From contig CAKSPW010000047.1 in the NCBI GenBank assembly GCA_934486495.1, positions 1-17,815 on the forward strand: a stretch of 17,815 bases of DNA, written 5' to 3'. This DNA is from an uncultured Clostridia bacterium. GTDB lineage: Bacteria > Bacillota > Clostridia > UBA1381. The number at the start of each line of letters is the position of its first letter. Position 1 is the first letter of the stretch. Both the position numbers and the translations under genes were made by a program. Shown in pieces: positions 1-6,567 of the stretch. The notes beneath the pieces were generated by a model. The model saw only the letters and a list, made by a program, of their open reading frames with translations. It ran no database searches and was not told the origin of the DNA.

Positions 1-573
1 CTTGTAAACCGTGACGGTAAGGTATTTATGCATCCGCTCGAAACACGTGACGTTGCCGCAGCTTCCATTATCCGTGAATGCTCCGACAGAGAAGAAGGCG
101 TTGACACGGGCAGCGGACAGGCTGTATGGCTTGATACACCGATGATTGAACAAATCGGCGGTGAGGGTACGATTGAGAAAAGAATACCGGCTATGATGCG
201 TATGTTCATGAGTTACGGAATAGATATAAGAAAAGAGCCTATCCTTGTTTACCCCACACTTCATTACCAGAACGGCGGTCTTGATATTGGTGTTGACGGC
301 ATGACAGGTGTTGAAAATCTGTTTGTTGCAGGTGAGGCTGTCGGCGGAATACATGGCAGAAACAGACTTATGGGTAACTCACTTCTTGACGTTATCGTAT
401 TCGGCAGAAATGCGGGTCAAAATGCCGCAGCAAAGGCTAAGGATACAAAAATCGGAAAGCTCACACTCGCTCATATTGCAAAATACGACAGTGAAAGAGA
501 TGCGGCAGGCATCAAGACGGACAGAGTTTCGCCTATGCTTCTTCCGAACTATACAAACCAAAAGAGTATATAA
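1..573 (+). CDS. FAD-binding protein of the fumarate reductase/succinate dehydrogenase/L-aspartate oxidase flavoprotein family, C-terminal part
   Basis: The reading frame is open from base 1 to the TAA at 571-573, so the start lies outside the window. About 190 residues of the C-terminal half are seen. The segment PTLHYQNGG matches the histidine-containing substrate motif of fumarate reductase-type flavoproteins (PT-x-HY-x-x-GG). It is followed by the FAD-contacting block LFVAGEAVGGIHGRNRLMGN and SLLDVIVFGRNAG, including the Arg of the N-R-L-x-x-N-S element. These family members move hydride between FAD and an enoate or similar substrate. The protein ends about 55 residues after this block and lacks the long helical C-terminal domain of respiratory SdhA/FrdA, so a soluble fermentative reductase is more likely. 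The substrate cannot be told. Family is secure; function is not. Confidence 0.85.
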   Translation, partial: LVNRDGKVFMHPLETRDVAAASIIRECSDREEGVDTGSGQAVWLDTPMIEQIGGEGTIEKRIPAMMRMFMSYGIDIRKEPILVYPTLHYQNGGLDIGVDGMTGVENLFVAGEAVGGIHGRNRLMGNSLLDVIVFGRNAGQNAAAKAKDTKIGKLTLAHIAKYDSERDAAGIKTDRVSPMLLPNYTNQKSI

Positions 574-585
574 ATATACATTATG

Positions 586-610
586 TGCGGCAGGCGTAAT
601 GTCTGCCGCA
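586..610 (+). other. Intergenic hairpin after the flavoprotein gene
   Basis: TGCGGCAG (586-593) pairs perfectly with CTGCCGCA (603-610). With a G-U and a C-G pair inside, the stem reaches 10 bp around a 5-nt loop. The right arm is followed by an A-rich run, not a T-tract, so it is not a standard intrinsic terminator for + strand transcription. It may protect the 3' end of the upstream message or be a remnant. Confidence 0.5.
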
Positions 611-644
611 ATATAAAAGACAAATAAAAGGAATGGGGATTATT

Positions 645-968
645 ATGAGTATTGCCGGAATTACGGATTTATTTGAAGCTTTGACTATATTTTGCTTTGG
701 TCTTTCATGGCCTATTTCAATTCGCAAGTCGATAATTTCAAGAACAGCCAAGGGAAAGAGCTTGTTTTTTGAGGTATTTTTGCTTATCGGATATGCTTTC
801 GGTATTGCAAGAAAAGTAATACAGGTTTGCGCAGTTGAAAATGCAAGCGGCTTTCTTTTTTACCTGAGCTTCTTTTTCTATATACTTAACTTTATTGAAA
901 TTTCAATAGACGTTGCTTTGTATTTCAGAAACAAAAAGCTCGATGAGCTTGCTGAAAAAGCAAATTAA
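645..968 (+). CDS. Small PQ-loop-like integral membrane protein
   Basis: A 107-residue hydrophobic protein. I chose the ATG at 645 because the purine-rich AAAGGAATGGGG lies just before it; the in-frame ATG at 633 sits inside that motif. Three hydrophobic segments are visible, roughly residues 8-25, 40-62 and 72-95. The pattern is GLSWPISIRKSIISRTAKGK, then LIGYAFGIARK: a proline followed by a polar patch and K-G-K-S, then a GY-x-x-G helix. This recalls the PQ-loop/SemiSWEET half-transporter fold (inference). The end, LDELAEKAN, is hydrophilic and probably cytoplasmic. It lies between a flavoprotein and rex with separate spacing on both sides, so its partner is unclear. Confidence 0.7.
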   Translation: MSIAGITDLFEALTIFCFGLSWPISIRKSIISRTAKGKSLFFEVFLLIGYAFGIARKVIQVCAVENASGFLFYLSFFFYILNFIEISIDVALYFRNKKLDELAEKAN

Positions 969-992
969 CAACAGAACATCATCAGACGGAAC

Positions 993-1033
993 CCACTCTT
1001 TTTTGAATATTATATTATATCAAAACGGAGTGG
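993..1033. repeat. Interrupted inverted repeat in the rex upstream region
   Basis: The left arm at 993-1006 begins CCACTC and ends TTTTGA. The right arm at 1020-1033 begins TCAAAA and ends GAGTGG. Twelve of 14 positions are complementary, and 13 if a G-T pair is allowed, around a 13-nt AT-only loop. The right arm is followed by a short TTTT. It could be a weak terminator for the upstream gene, a leader hairpin for rex, or an operator. No full Rex operator was found in the same interval. Confidence 0.5.
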
Positions 1034-1068
1034 ATTTTATCTATATGTGAAAAATAAGAGGTGGAACA

Positions 1069-1680
1069 GTGAATCGTATTGAGGTATCACGCGCAACAAT
1101 AGGTCGAATACCGATTTATCTTAAGTTTTTGAAGGAAACAAATCATTTAACCGAAAATATATCATCAACGGCTATTGCAAAGCAGCTCGGTCTCGGCGAG
1201 GTTCAGGTGCGGAAGGATTTGTCGGCGCTTTGCGGTGCGGGCAGACCGAAAACGGGGTACAACATAGACGGACTTATAAAATCGCTTGAGTGTTTTCTCG
1301 GCACGGGTACAAAGGTTGTGCTTGCCGGCGCAGGGAAAATCGGCCGCGCGCTTTACGGTTACAACGGTTTTTCTCAGTACGGACTCGATATTGTTGCGGC
1401 TTTTGATATAAATGTAAAATCCGAAGAAAAAAGCGGTGAGGGGAAGCCGATATATTCCATGACGTGCTTTAAGGATTTTTGCATGGAAAACAATATAGAA
1501 ATAGGAATTATAGCCGTGCCGGCAGAGAGTGCGCAGTCGGTGTGTGATTTAATGACACAAAGCGGTATACGTGCTATATGGTGCTTTGCGCCGTGTAAGC
1601 TCAGAGCAGACGGCGGCGTTGTCGTTCAGTACGAAAACATGGCGCAGTCGCTGGCATATCTGGCTAACAGTATAAAATAA
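1069..1680 (+). CDS. rex: Redox-sensing transcriptional repressor Rex
   Basis: 203 residues, the usual Rex length. It starts with GTG at 1069 behind the ribosome binding site AAGAGGTGG. The N-terminal winged helix (about 1-75) carries the typical recognition segment VQVRKDLSALCGAGRPKTGY. The Rossmann domain follows, with VVLAGAGKIGRALYGY giving the G87-x-G89-x-x-G92 dinucleotide loop and AAFDIN at the end of the second strand. Rex dimers bind DNA when NADH/NAD+ is low and release it when NADH rises, de-repressing hydrogenase and other fermentative NADH-oxidising genes (established for Gram-positive bacteria). It is the first gene of a run of redox genes on the same strand, 19 nt before the ferredoxin, so it likely regulates this operon and possibly itself. 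TTAACAA at 965-971 and TGTGAA at 1046-1051 look only like half-sites. Confidence 0.96.
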   Translation: MNRIEVSRATIGRIPIYLKFLKETNHLTENISSTAIAKQLGLGEVQVRKDLSALCGAGRPKTGYNIDGLIKSLECFLGTGTKVVLAGAGKIGRALYGYNGFSQYGLDIVAAFDINVKSEEKSGEGKPIYSMTCFKDFCMENNIEIGIIAVPAESAQSVCDLMTQSGIRAIWCFAPCKLRADGGVVVQYENMAQSLAYLANSIK

Positions 1681-1699
1681 AATTTTAGGAGGTTTTTAA

Positions 1700-1942
1700 A
1701 TGAAAGTAACGGTATGTATTGGTTCATCATGTCACATTAAAGGCTCAAGACAGGTTGTCGAACAGCTTCAGGGTCTTATTGCTGAGCATAATTTGGCTGA
1801 TAAGGTAGAGCTTTCGGGAACGTTTTGTATCGGCAAGTGCGAGCAGGGAGTTTGCGTAACGGTTGATGACGAGTTTTTCTCGGTAACACCCGAAACCGTT
1901 AAGGAATTTTTCGATAAGAGTATACTCGGCGCACTTAACTGA
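1700..1942 (+). CDS. Thioredoxin-like [2Fe-2S] ferredoxin (NuoE/HydC-type fold)
   Basis: An 80-residue protein beginning at ATG 1700 behind a strong TAGGAGG. The cysteines C6 and C11 (CIGSSC) and C43 and C47 (CIGKC) form the C-x4-C / C-x3-C set that binds a [2Fe-2S] cluster in the NuoE, HydC and thioredoxin-like ferredoxin families; C52 is an additional cysteine. Such proteins accept or deliver single electrons near NADH-linked or hydrogenase complexes. No NuoF-like flavoprotein lies nearby, so it is probably a free electron carrier or a redox-state partner for the hydrogenase-type proteins downstream (inference). It sits 19 nt after rex, which suggests co-transcription. Confidence 0.9.
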   Translation: MKVTVCIGSSCHIKGSRQVVEQLQGLIAEHNLADKVELSGTFCIGKCEQGVCVTVDDEFFSVTPETVKEFFDKSILGALN

Positions 1943-1955
1943 TGTAGGTGTATCG

Positions 1956-2001
1956 GTTTGAATCAAATCGCTTTTTATTCATTTTAACGATTTTTTCAAA
2001 C
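1956..2001 (+). promoter_or_regulatory. Two-part stem-loop between the [2Fe-2S] ferredoxin gene and hydS
   Basis: GTTTGA (1956-1961) pairs with TCAAAC (1996-2001), and AAATCG (1965-1970) pairs with CGATTT (1988-1993). They are separated by a small asymmetric internal loop and enclose a 17-nt AT-rich loop. The structure occupies nearly half of the 103-nt spacer before hydS. It is followed by a weak T-rich stretch, so partial termination, RNA processing or protein binding are all possible. Confidence 0.4.
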
Positions 2002-2014
2002 TTTGGTTTTGTGC

Positions 2015-2027
2015 CCGTGCGGCACGG
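2015..2027. promoter_or_regulatory. 13-bp palindrome abutting the hydS ribosome binding site
   Basis: CCGTGC-G-GCACGG is a perfect inverted repeat with a one-base centre, in an otherwise AT-rich spacer, and it directly touches the AAAGGA at 2028-2033. A slightly shifted RNA hairpin, GTGCC (2011-2015) with GGCAC (2021-2025), has a feasible 5-nt loop. It could influence hydS translation or bind a regulator. Function is inferred only from position and symmetry. Confidence 0.35.
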
Positions 2028-2045
2028 AAAGGAATGGTCATAACA

Positions 2046-3722
2046 ATGGCAGATTGTCTTACACTGAAAAAATCAAATTGCAAAAACTGTTATAAGTGCA
2101 TACGTCATTGCCCTGTTAAATCAATCAGATTTTCGGGTAATCAGGCGTACATTATAGGTAATGAATGTATACTTTGCGGGCAATGCTTTGTTGTATGTCC
2201 GCAAAACGCAAAACAAATTGTCGACGAAACGGAAAAGGTTAAGGTGCTTTTGCAAAGCGGTGCGCCGGTTAAGGTGAGTCTTGCGCCGTCATTTATCGCC
2301 AATTACGAGGGAGTAGGCATTAACTCAATGCGTGAAGCACTCAAAAAGCTCGGTTTTGCTGATGTTGAAGAAACGGCAGTCGGCGCTACAATAGTTAAAA
2401 ACGAGTATGAGAAAATGATTAACGATGACGGCAGGGATATTTTAATTTCATCGTGCTGTCACAGTATAAATCTGCTTATTCAGAAATATTTCCCCAGAGA
2501 GCTTCCTTATCTTGCGGACGTATTGTCGCCCATGCAGGCTCATTGCCAAAAGATGAAGGAGGACGATCCGACTGTTAAGACGGTGTTTATAGGACCGTGC
2601 GTTGCGAAAAAGGACGAGGCTGATTATTACGGCGGACTTGTCGATGCGGTTCTTACGTTTGACGAGCTTACAAAATGGCTTAAGGATGAGAAAATCGAAA
2701 TTGCGACAGAGCCTGACAGCGACGAAAACAGCCGTGCAAGATTTTTCCCGACAACGGGCGGTATTTTAAAGACGATGAAGCAGGATAATCCGGAATATAC
2801 GTATATGGCGGTTGACGGTGTTGAAAACTGTATTTCCGCTCTGCAAGATATAGAAAACGGAAATATCCATAAATGCTTTATAGAAATGTCGGCATGCTCG
2901 GGCAGCTGTGTGGGCGGCCCGGTTATGGAAAAATTCCACAGAAGTCCGGTTAAGGATTATAAGGCGGTTTCCGATTTTGCCGGCAATGAAGATTTCAGCG
3001 TAAATCAGCCCGACAGGCTTGGACTTAAAAAGGTGTTTACCGTTATCGAGAAAAAGCTTCAAACTCCGACAGAACAGGAAATTAACTCAATTCTTCGTGA
3101 AATGGGGAAATTCAAGCCGTCAGATGAGTTAAACTGCGGCTCGTGCGGATATAATACGTGCAGAGAAAAGGCCGTTGCAATTTTGCAGGGCAAGGCGGAA
3201 ATATCAATGTGCTTGCCGTACCTTAAGGATAAGGCGGAGAATTTTTCCGATACGATTATAAAAAATACGCCGAACGGCCTTATTGCGCTTAACGAATCGC
3301 TCGAGGTTCAGCAAATTAATGCCGCTGCGCTTAAGATGATGAATCTTAATTCGGCACGTGATATTTTGGGCGACCTCGTTGTTCGTATTCTCGACCCCAA
3401 GCCGTTTATACAGGTGCTTGAAACGGGCAGAAATATTAAAAATATGCGCACATATCTTGCCGAATACGAAAAATACGTTGAGCTTTCGGTTATATATGAC
3501 AGAGATTACAAGCTTATCGTTTGTATTATGCGAGATATAAGCGAGGAAGAAAAGGTTCGTGAGAAAAAAGAGAACATAAGCCGTCATACCGTTGAAATTG
3601 CGGATAAGGTTGTTGATAAGCAAATGCGAATAGTTCAGGAGATTGCGTCGCTTTTGGGTGAAACAGCGGCAGAGACGAAAATTGCACTTACAAAGCTTAA
3701 GGAGACGATTGCAGATGAATAA
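2046..3722 (+). CDS. hydS: Sensory-type (group C) [FeFe]-hydrogenase with PAS domain, HydS
   Basis: 558 residues from the ATG at 2046. The in-frame ATG at 2034 touches the AAAGGA and is less likely. Domains in order: two [4Fe-4S] ferredoxin motifs (C12/15/18/22 and C41/44/47/51). Then an H-cluster domain with SSCCHS (C137, C138), GPCVAKKDE (C185) and SACSGSC (C284, C288). Then an FeS domain with C364-x2-C367-x4-C372-x16-C389, a PAS domain near 405-500, and a helical, probably coiled-coil tail. All four H-cluster ligands remain, and so does the extra cysteine used for proton transfer. The usual Met of M-A-C-x-G-G-C is replaced by Ser and a Gly by Ser, as expected of sensory rather than catalytic enzymes. 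There is no transmembrane segment, so it is cytosolic. Its last bases overlap the phosphatase gene, pointing to H2-dependent or redox-dependent signalling through that protein (inference). Confidence 0.9.
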   Translation: MADCLTLKKSNCKNCYKCIRHCPVKSIRFSGNQAYIIGNECILCGQCFVVCPQNAKQIVDETEKVKVLLQSGAPVKVSLAPSFIANYEGVGINSMREALKKLGFADVEETAVGATIVKNEYEKMINDDGRDILISSCCHSINLLIQKYFPRELPYLADVLSPMQAHCQKMKEDDPTVKTVFIGPCVAKKDEADYYGGLVDAVLTFDELTKWLKDEKIEIATEPDSDENSRARFFPTTGGILKTMKQDNPEYTYMAVDGVENCISALQDIENGNIHKCFIEMSACSGSCVGGPVMEKFHRSPVKDYKAVSDFAGNEDFSVNQPDRLGLKKVFTVIEKKLQTPTEQEINSILREMGKFKPSDELNCGSCGYNTCREKAVAILQGKAEISMCLPYLKDKAENFSDTIIKNTPNGLIALNESLEVQQINAAALKMMNLNSARDILGDLVVRILDPKPFIQVLETGRNIKNMRTYLAEYEKYVELSVIYDRDYKLIVCIMRDISEEEKVREKKENISRHTVEIADKVVDKQMRIVQEIASLLGETAAETKIALTKLKETIADE

Positions 3723-4887
3723 TTTGTGCGCCGATATTGGCTATAAAAGCGTAAATCATGACGGAGAACAGCTCTGCGGCGACCATGTTGACGTAATTGA
3801 GCGTGATGAAAATTCAACTGTTATCGTGCTTGCGGACGGTCTCGGAAGCGGTGTTAAGGCAAGTATTTTGTCAACGCTGACGTCAAAAATCATCTCTACT
3901 ATGATGTCGGAGGGAATATCGCTTGAGGAATGCGTATCAACAATTGCGGCAACTCTGCCGATTTGCTCCGTCAGAGGTGTGGCTTATTCAACCTTCACAA
4001 TAATACATCTTATTGATAATGAAAAGGCGGAAATTATTCAGTACGACAACCCGCAGGTTATATTTTTCAGAGACGGCGAGCATATTGACTATCCGAAATT
4101 TGAGATGAATATAGACGGCAAGAAGATATTTAAGTCCGAAATAAATCTTAAGGAAAACGATATCTTTGTTGCAATGAGTGACGGCTGCCCCCATGCAGGT
4201 ATCGGAACGGCATATAATTTCGGCTGGAGCGTTAAGGATATAACGGAGTATATGGAGCCGTTAACGGTTGCCGGATTTACCGCAAAAACGCTTGCCACAA
4301 TCCTTGTTGACGAGTGCTTTAAGCTGTACGGCGAAAAACCGGGAGATGACGCAACGGCGTGCGTTGTGAGAATAAGAAAGCGTGAGCCTGTAAATCTTCT
4401 GTTCGGTCCTCCGTCAAACCGTGACGACGCAAACCGAATGATGGCGCTGTTTTTCTCGAAAGAGGGAAAACATATTGTATGCGGCGGTACTACGTCATCT
4501 ATTGCGGCAAAATATCTCGGCAAGCCGCTTAAGCCGAGCTTGAATTTTGAAAGCCCCGATATTCCTCCCACAGCGGAGATAGAGGGCGTCGACCTCGTAA
4601 CAGAGGGCGTGATAACGATTAACAGAGTTCTTGAATATGCAAAAGATTATCTGAGCGGAAACGAAAGCTATGAGGTTTGGGGATATAAAAGAGACGGTGC
4701 GTCGCTTATAAGCAGATTGTTGTTTGAGGAAGCGACCGATATAAATTTCTATGTCGGACGTGCTATAAATCCCGCACACCAAAACCCGAATTTGCCGATT
4801 AATTTCAGCATTAAGATGAATTTGGTTACCGAGCTTTCCGAATGTCTCAGAAAAATGGGAAAGAAAATAAAGGTCAGCTATTTTTAA
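3715..4887 (+). CDS. SpoIIE/PP2C-family protein serine/threonine phosphatase with extra C-terminal domain
   Basis: 390 residues starting at ATG 3715, which overlaps the end of hydS by 8 nt; AAGGAG lies at 3699-3704. Longer upstream extensions of the frame lie inside hydS and are not coding. The metal-binding aspartates of the fold are present: VLADGLGSG (D41, G42), AMSDG (D156, G157) and GDDATACVV (D211, D212), so it should be an active Mn/Mg-dependent phosphatase. From about residue 225 to 390 there is a further conserved-looking domain with GPPSNRDDANRM and VCGGTTSSIAAKYLG that I cannot assign. The overlap with the PAS-bearing HydS suggests HydS controls it, as proposed for phosphatase-linked group C hydrogenases. 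No matching kinase or anti-sigma gene is visible in the window, so the substrate is unknown. Confidence 0.9.
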   Translation: MNNLCADIGYKSVNHDGEQLCGDHVDVIERDENSTVIVLADGLGSGVKASILSTLTSKIISTMMSEGISLEECVSTIAATLPICSVRGVAYSTFTIIHLIDNEKAEIIQYDNPQVIFFRDGEHIDYPKFEMNIDGKKIFKSEINLKENDIFVAMSDGCPHAGIGTAYNFGWSVKDITEYMEPLTVAGFTAKTLATILVDECFKLYGEKPGDDATACVVRIRKREPVNLLFGPPSNRDDANRMMALFFSKEGKHIVCGGTTSSIAAKYLGKPLKPSLNFESPDIPPTAEIEGVDLVTEGVITINRVLEYAKDYLSGNESYEVWGYKRDGASLISRLLFEEATDINFYVGRAINPAHQNPNLPINFSIKMNLVTELSECLRKMGKKIKVSYF

Positions 4888-4903
4888 AAAGGATGTGAAA
4901 GGC

Positions 4904-6328
4904 TTGAGAAAATTTGATACTAAGGTTCAGCATCTAAAATATAAGGTGCTGCGTGAGGTTGCAAGAGAGGAATGGAAAGGAACACTTAAGGAAAATATTC
5001 TCGATATACCGAATAAAATTGTTCCCGGCAATACGCCCACAATGCGCTGCTGCGTTTATAAAGAAAGAGCTATTGTGGCAAATAGAATAAAGATGGCTAT
5101 GGGCGGAAACAAGGATAACCCAAACGTTATAGAGGTAATAGAAATAGCCTGCGATGAGTGCCCCATGAGCGGATATGAGGTAACCGATTCATGCCGTGGC
5201 TGTCTCGCTCACAGGTGTGAGGACGTATGCCGTAAAAATGCGATAACATTCGATGAAAACCACGTTGCGCATATAGATAAAACAAAGTGCGTAAACTGCG
5301 GAGCTTGTGCAAAGGTTTGTCCGTTTACGGCTATAATTAACAGAAAGCGCCCCTGCCAGAGTGCGTGTAAGATAAAGGCGATTTCCGTAAATGAGAATAT
5401 GGCGGCTAAAATAGATGATGAAAAGTGTATCTCATGCGGAGCGTGCGTATATCAGTGTCCGTTCGGAGCTATTGTAGATAAGTCATATATAATCGATATT
5501 ATAAAAATGCTCAAGGAAAGCGAAAACAATAAAAAGTACAAGGTGTATGCACTTGTTGCACCGTCAATTTCGAGTCAGTTTACTTATGCAAAGCTCGGTC
5601 AGGTTATCACGGGGCTTAAAGAACTCGGATTTTACAATGTTGTTGAGGCGGCTCTCGGTGCGGATATGGTTGCATATGCGGAAAGCGGCGAGCTTGCGGA
5701 GAAGGGATTTTTGACAAGCTCATGCTGTCCTGCGTTTGTATCATATATTAATTCGGCATTTCCGGCAATAAGTCCTATGGTTTCGCATAATCTTTCGCCT
5801 ATGGCAACGATTGCAAAATATATAAAAGAAACGCATGAGAATGTTAAAATAGTATTTATAGGCCCGTGCACGGCGAAAAAATCCGAGGTACAAAAAGACG
5901 AGGTTAAGCCGTATGTTGATTCGTGCATGACATTTGAGGAACTTCAGGCGCTTTTTGACAGCCGTGATTTGGATATAACAACTCTTTCGGAGGGTGTTCT
6001 TGATAATGCGTCATATTTCGGAAGAATATTCGCACGCTGCGGCGGATTGTCTGACGCTGTAAAGGAAGGCTTGAAGGAGAGAGGCTTGACTGACTTTGAG
6101 CTTAAGAGCGTATCATGCGACGGTATCGAGGAGTGCAGAGCGGCGCTTGTTAAAAAGACTCACGGTGTGCTTGACGCTAACTTTATTGAGGGTATGGCTT
6201 GCGTCGGAGGGTGTATAGGCGGTGCAGGCTGCTTGACTCATGGTGAGAAAAATAAAGCCGAGGTAGATAAGTACGGTAGGGAAGCGTACGAAAAAACTAT
6301 TACGGACGCAATTTCCGTTCTGAAATAA
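4904..6328 (+). CDS. Group B-type [FeFe]-hydrogenase, ferredoxin-like N-terminus
   Basis: 474 residues from the TTG at 4904. This start gives the N-terminus MRKFDT that I recall as typical of the group and leaves a 10-nt spacer after AAGGA; GTG at 4895 would touch that site. The Cys-rich front holds C83/C86, C97/100/105/109, a classic [4Fe-4S] motif C129/132/135/139, C151/C155, and a second classic motif C175/178/181/185. The H-cluster motifs are TSSCCPAF (C274, C275), GPCTAKKSE (C322) and MACVGGC (C433, C437), so the canonical Met is kept, unlike in HydS. It should oxidise or evolve H2 with ferredoxin in the cytosol; physiological direction is not known for group B. It starts 16 nt after the phosphatase gene and is the last gene before the terminator. 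Confidence 0.9.
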   Translation: MRKFDTKVQHLKYKVLREVAREEWKGTLKENILDIPNKIVPGNTPTMRCCVYKERAIVANRIKMAMGGNKDNPNVIEVIEIACDECPMSGYEVTDSCRGCLAHRCEDVCRKNAITFDENHVAHIDKTKCVNCGACAKVCPFTAIINRKRPCQSACKIKAISVNENMAAKIDDEKCISCGACVYQCPFGAIVDKSYIIDIIKMLKESENNKKYKVYALVAPSISSQFTYAKLGQVITGLKELGFYNVVEAALGADMVAYAESGELAEKGFLTSSCCPAFVSYINSAFPAISPMVSHNLSPMATIAKYIKETHENVKIVFIGPCTAKKSEVQKDEVKPYVDSCMTFEELQALFDSRDLDITTLSEGVLDNASYFGRIFARCGGLSDAVKEGLKERGLTDFELKSVSCDGIEECRAALVKKTHGVLDANFIEGMACVGGCIGGAGCLTHGEKNKAEVDKYGREAYEKTITDAISVLK

Positions 6329-6342
6329 ATAAGCTTATATAT

Positions 6343-6377
6343 AAAAAAACAGCGGTGCAGTGTATCGCTGTTTTTTT
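6343..6377. terminator. Bidirectional intrinsic terminator after the hydrogenase operon
   Basis: CAGCG (6350-6354) pairs with CGCTG (6366-6370). The stem is extended by seven A on the left and seven T on the right, with an 11-nt loop. It lies 15 nt after the stop of the group B hydrogenase. Because A7 and T7 flank it symmetrically, it can also stop leftward transcripts from the CD1247-type gene. Confidence 0.92.
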
Positions 6378-6393
6378 AACTATTATCCGTTTT

Positions 6394-6453
6394 GCAAGAA
6401 AAGGGGCTGTTAAAAACTCCGGAACGCAAGAAAAGTTAAGGCTGTTTAAAAAG
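6394..6453 (+). repeat. Pair of diverged direct repeats
   Basis: GCAAGAAAAG followed by GGCTGTTAAAAA (from 6394) recurs as GCAAGAAAAG followed by GGCTGTTTAAAAA (from 6426), with four bases (TTAA) between the halves in the second copy. The second copy runs into the palindrome at 6440-6475. The arrangement resembles the end of a decayed small mobile element, but no transposase is present. Confidence 0.45.
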
Positions 6454-6482
6454 TCAATTGACCTTTTAAACAGCCATTTTTT
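6440..6482 (+). terminator. Near-perfect 36-bp palindrome with T-tract (terminator or MITE-like remnant)
   Basis: Positions 6440-6475 read GGCTGTTTAAAA, a single mismatched base, the palindrome GTCAATTGAC, a mismatched base, then TTTTAAACAGCC. Seventeen of 18 pairs match, with no loop beyond the centre. T6 follows at 6477-6482, so on the + strand it has intrinsic-terminator form. It is redundant with the terminator at 6343-6377, and its symmetry is greater than terminators need, so a mobile-element origin is possible. Confidence 0.6.
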
Positions 6483-6567
6483 CAGACTAAACCGTTATAA
6501 ACTGCATTAAGCGCTTAACCGCCAATAAACGGTGCAATTAAAGCAACGAATTAATGAGATAAGCGGA

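Noticed and set aside
965..971. TTAACAA as a Rex operator upstream of rex
   Set aside because: Only one half-site is present. The expected TTGTTAA partner four bases upstream is missing; TGTGAA at 1046-1051 is also a lone half.
4089..4571. A 160-residue - strand open frame
   Set aside because: It lies opposite the phosphatase gene, which has all its catalytic motifs, and has no start signal.
6507..6518. TTAAGCGCTTAA palindrome as an operator
   Set aside because: It is a 12-bp palindrome downstream of two convergent genes with no promoter nearby; it could easily occur by chance.
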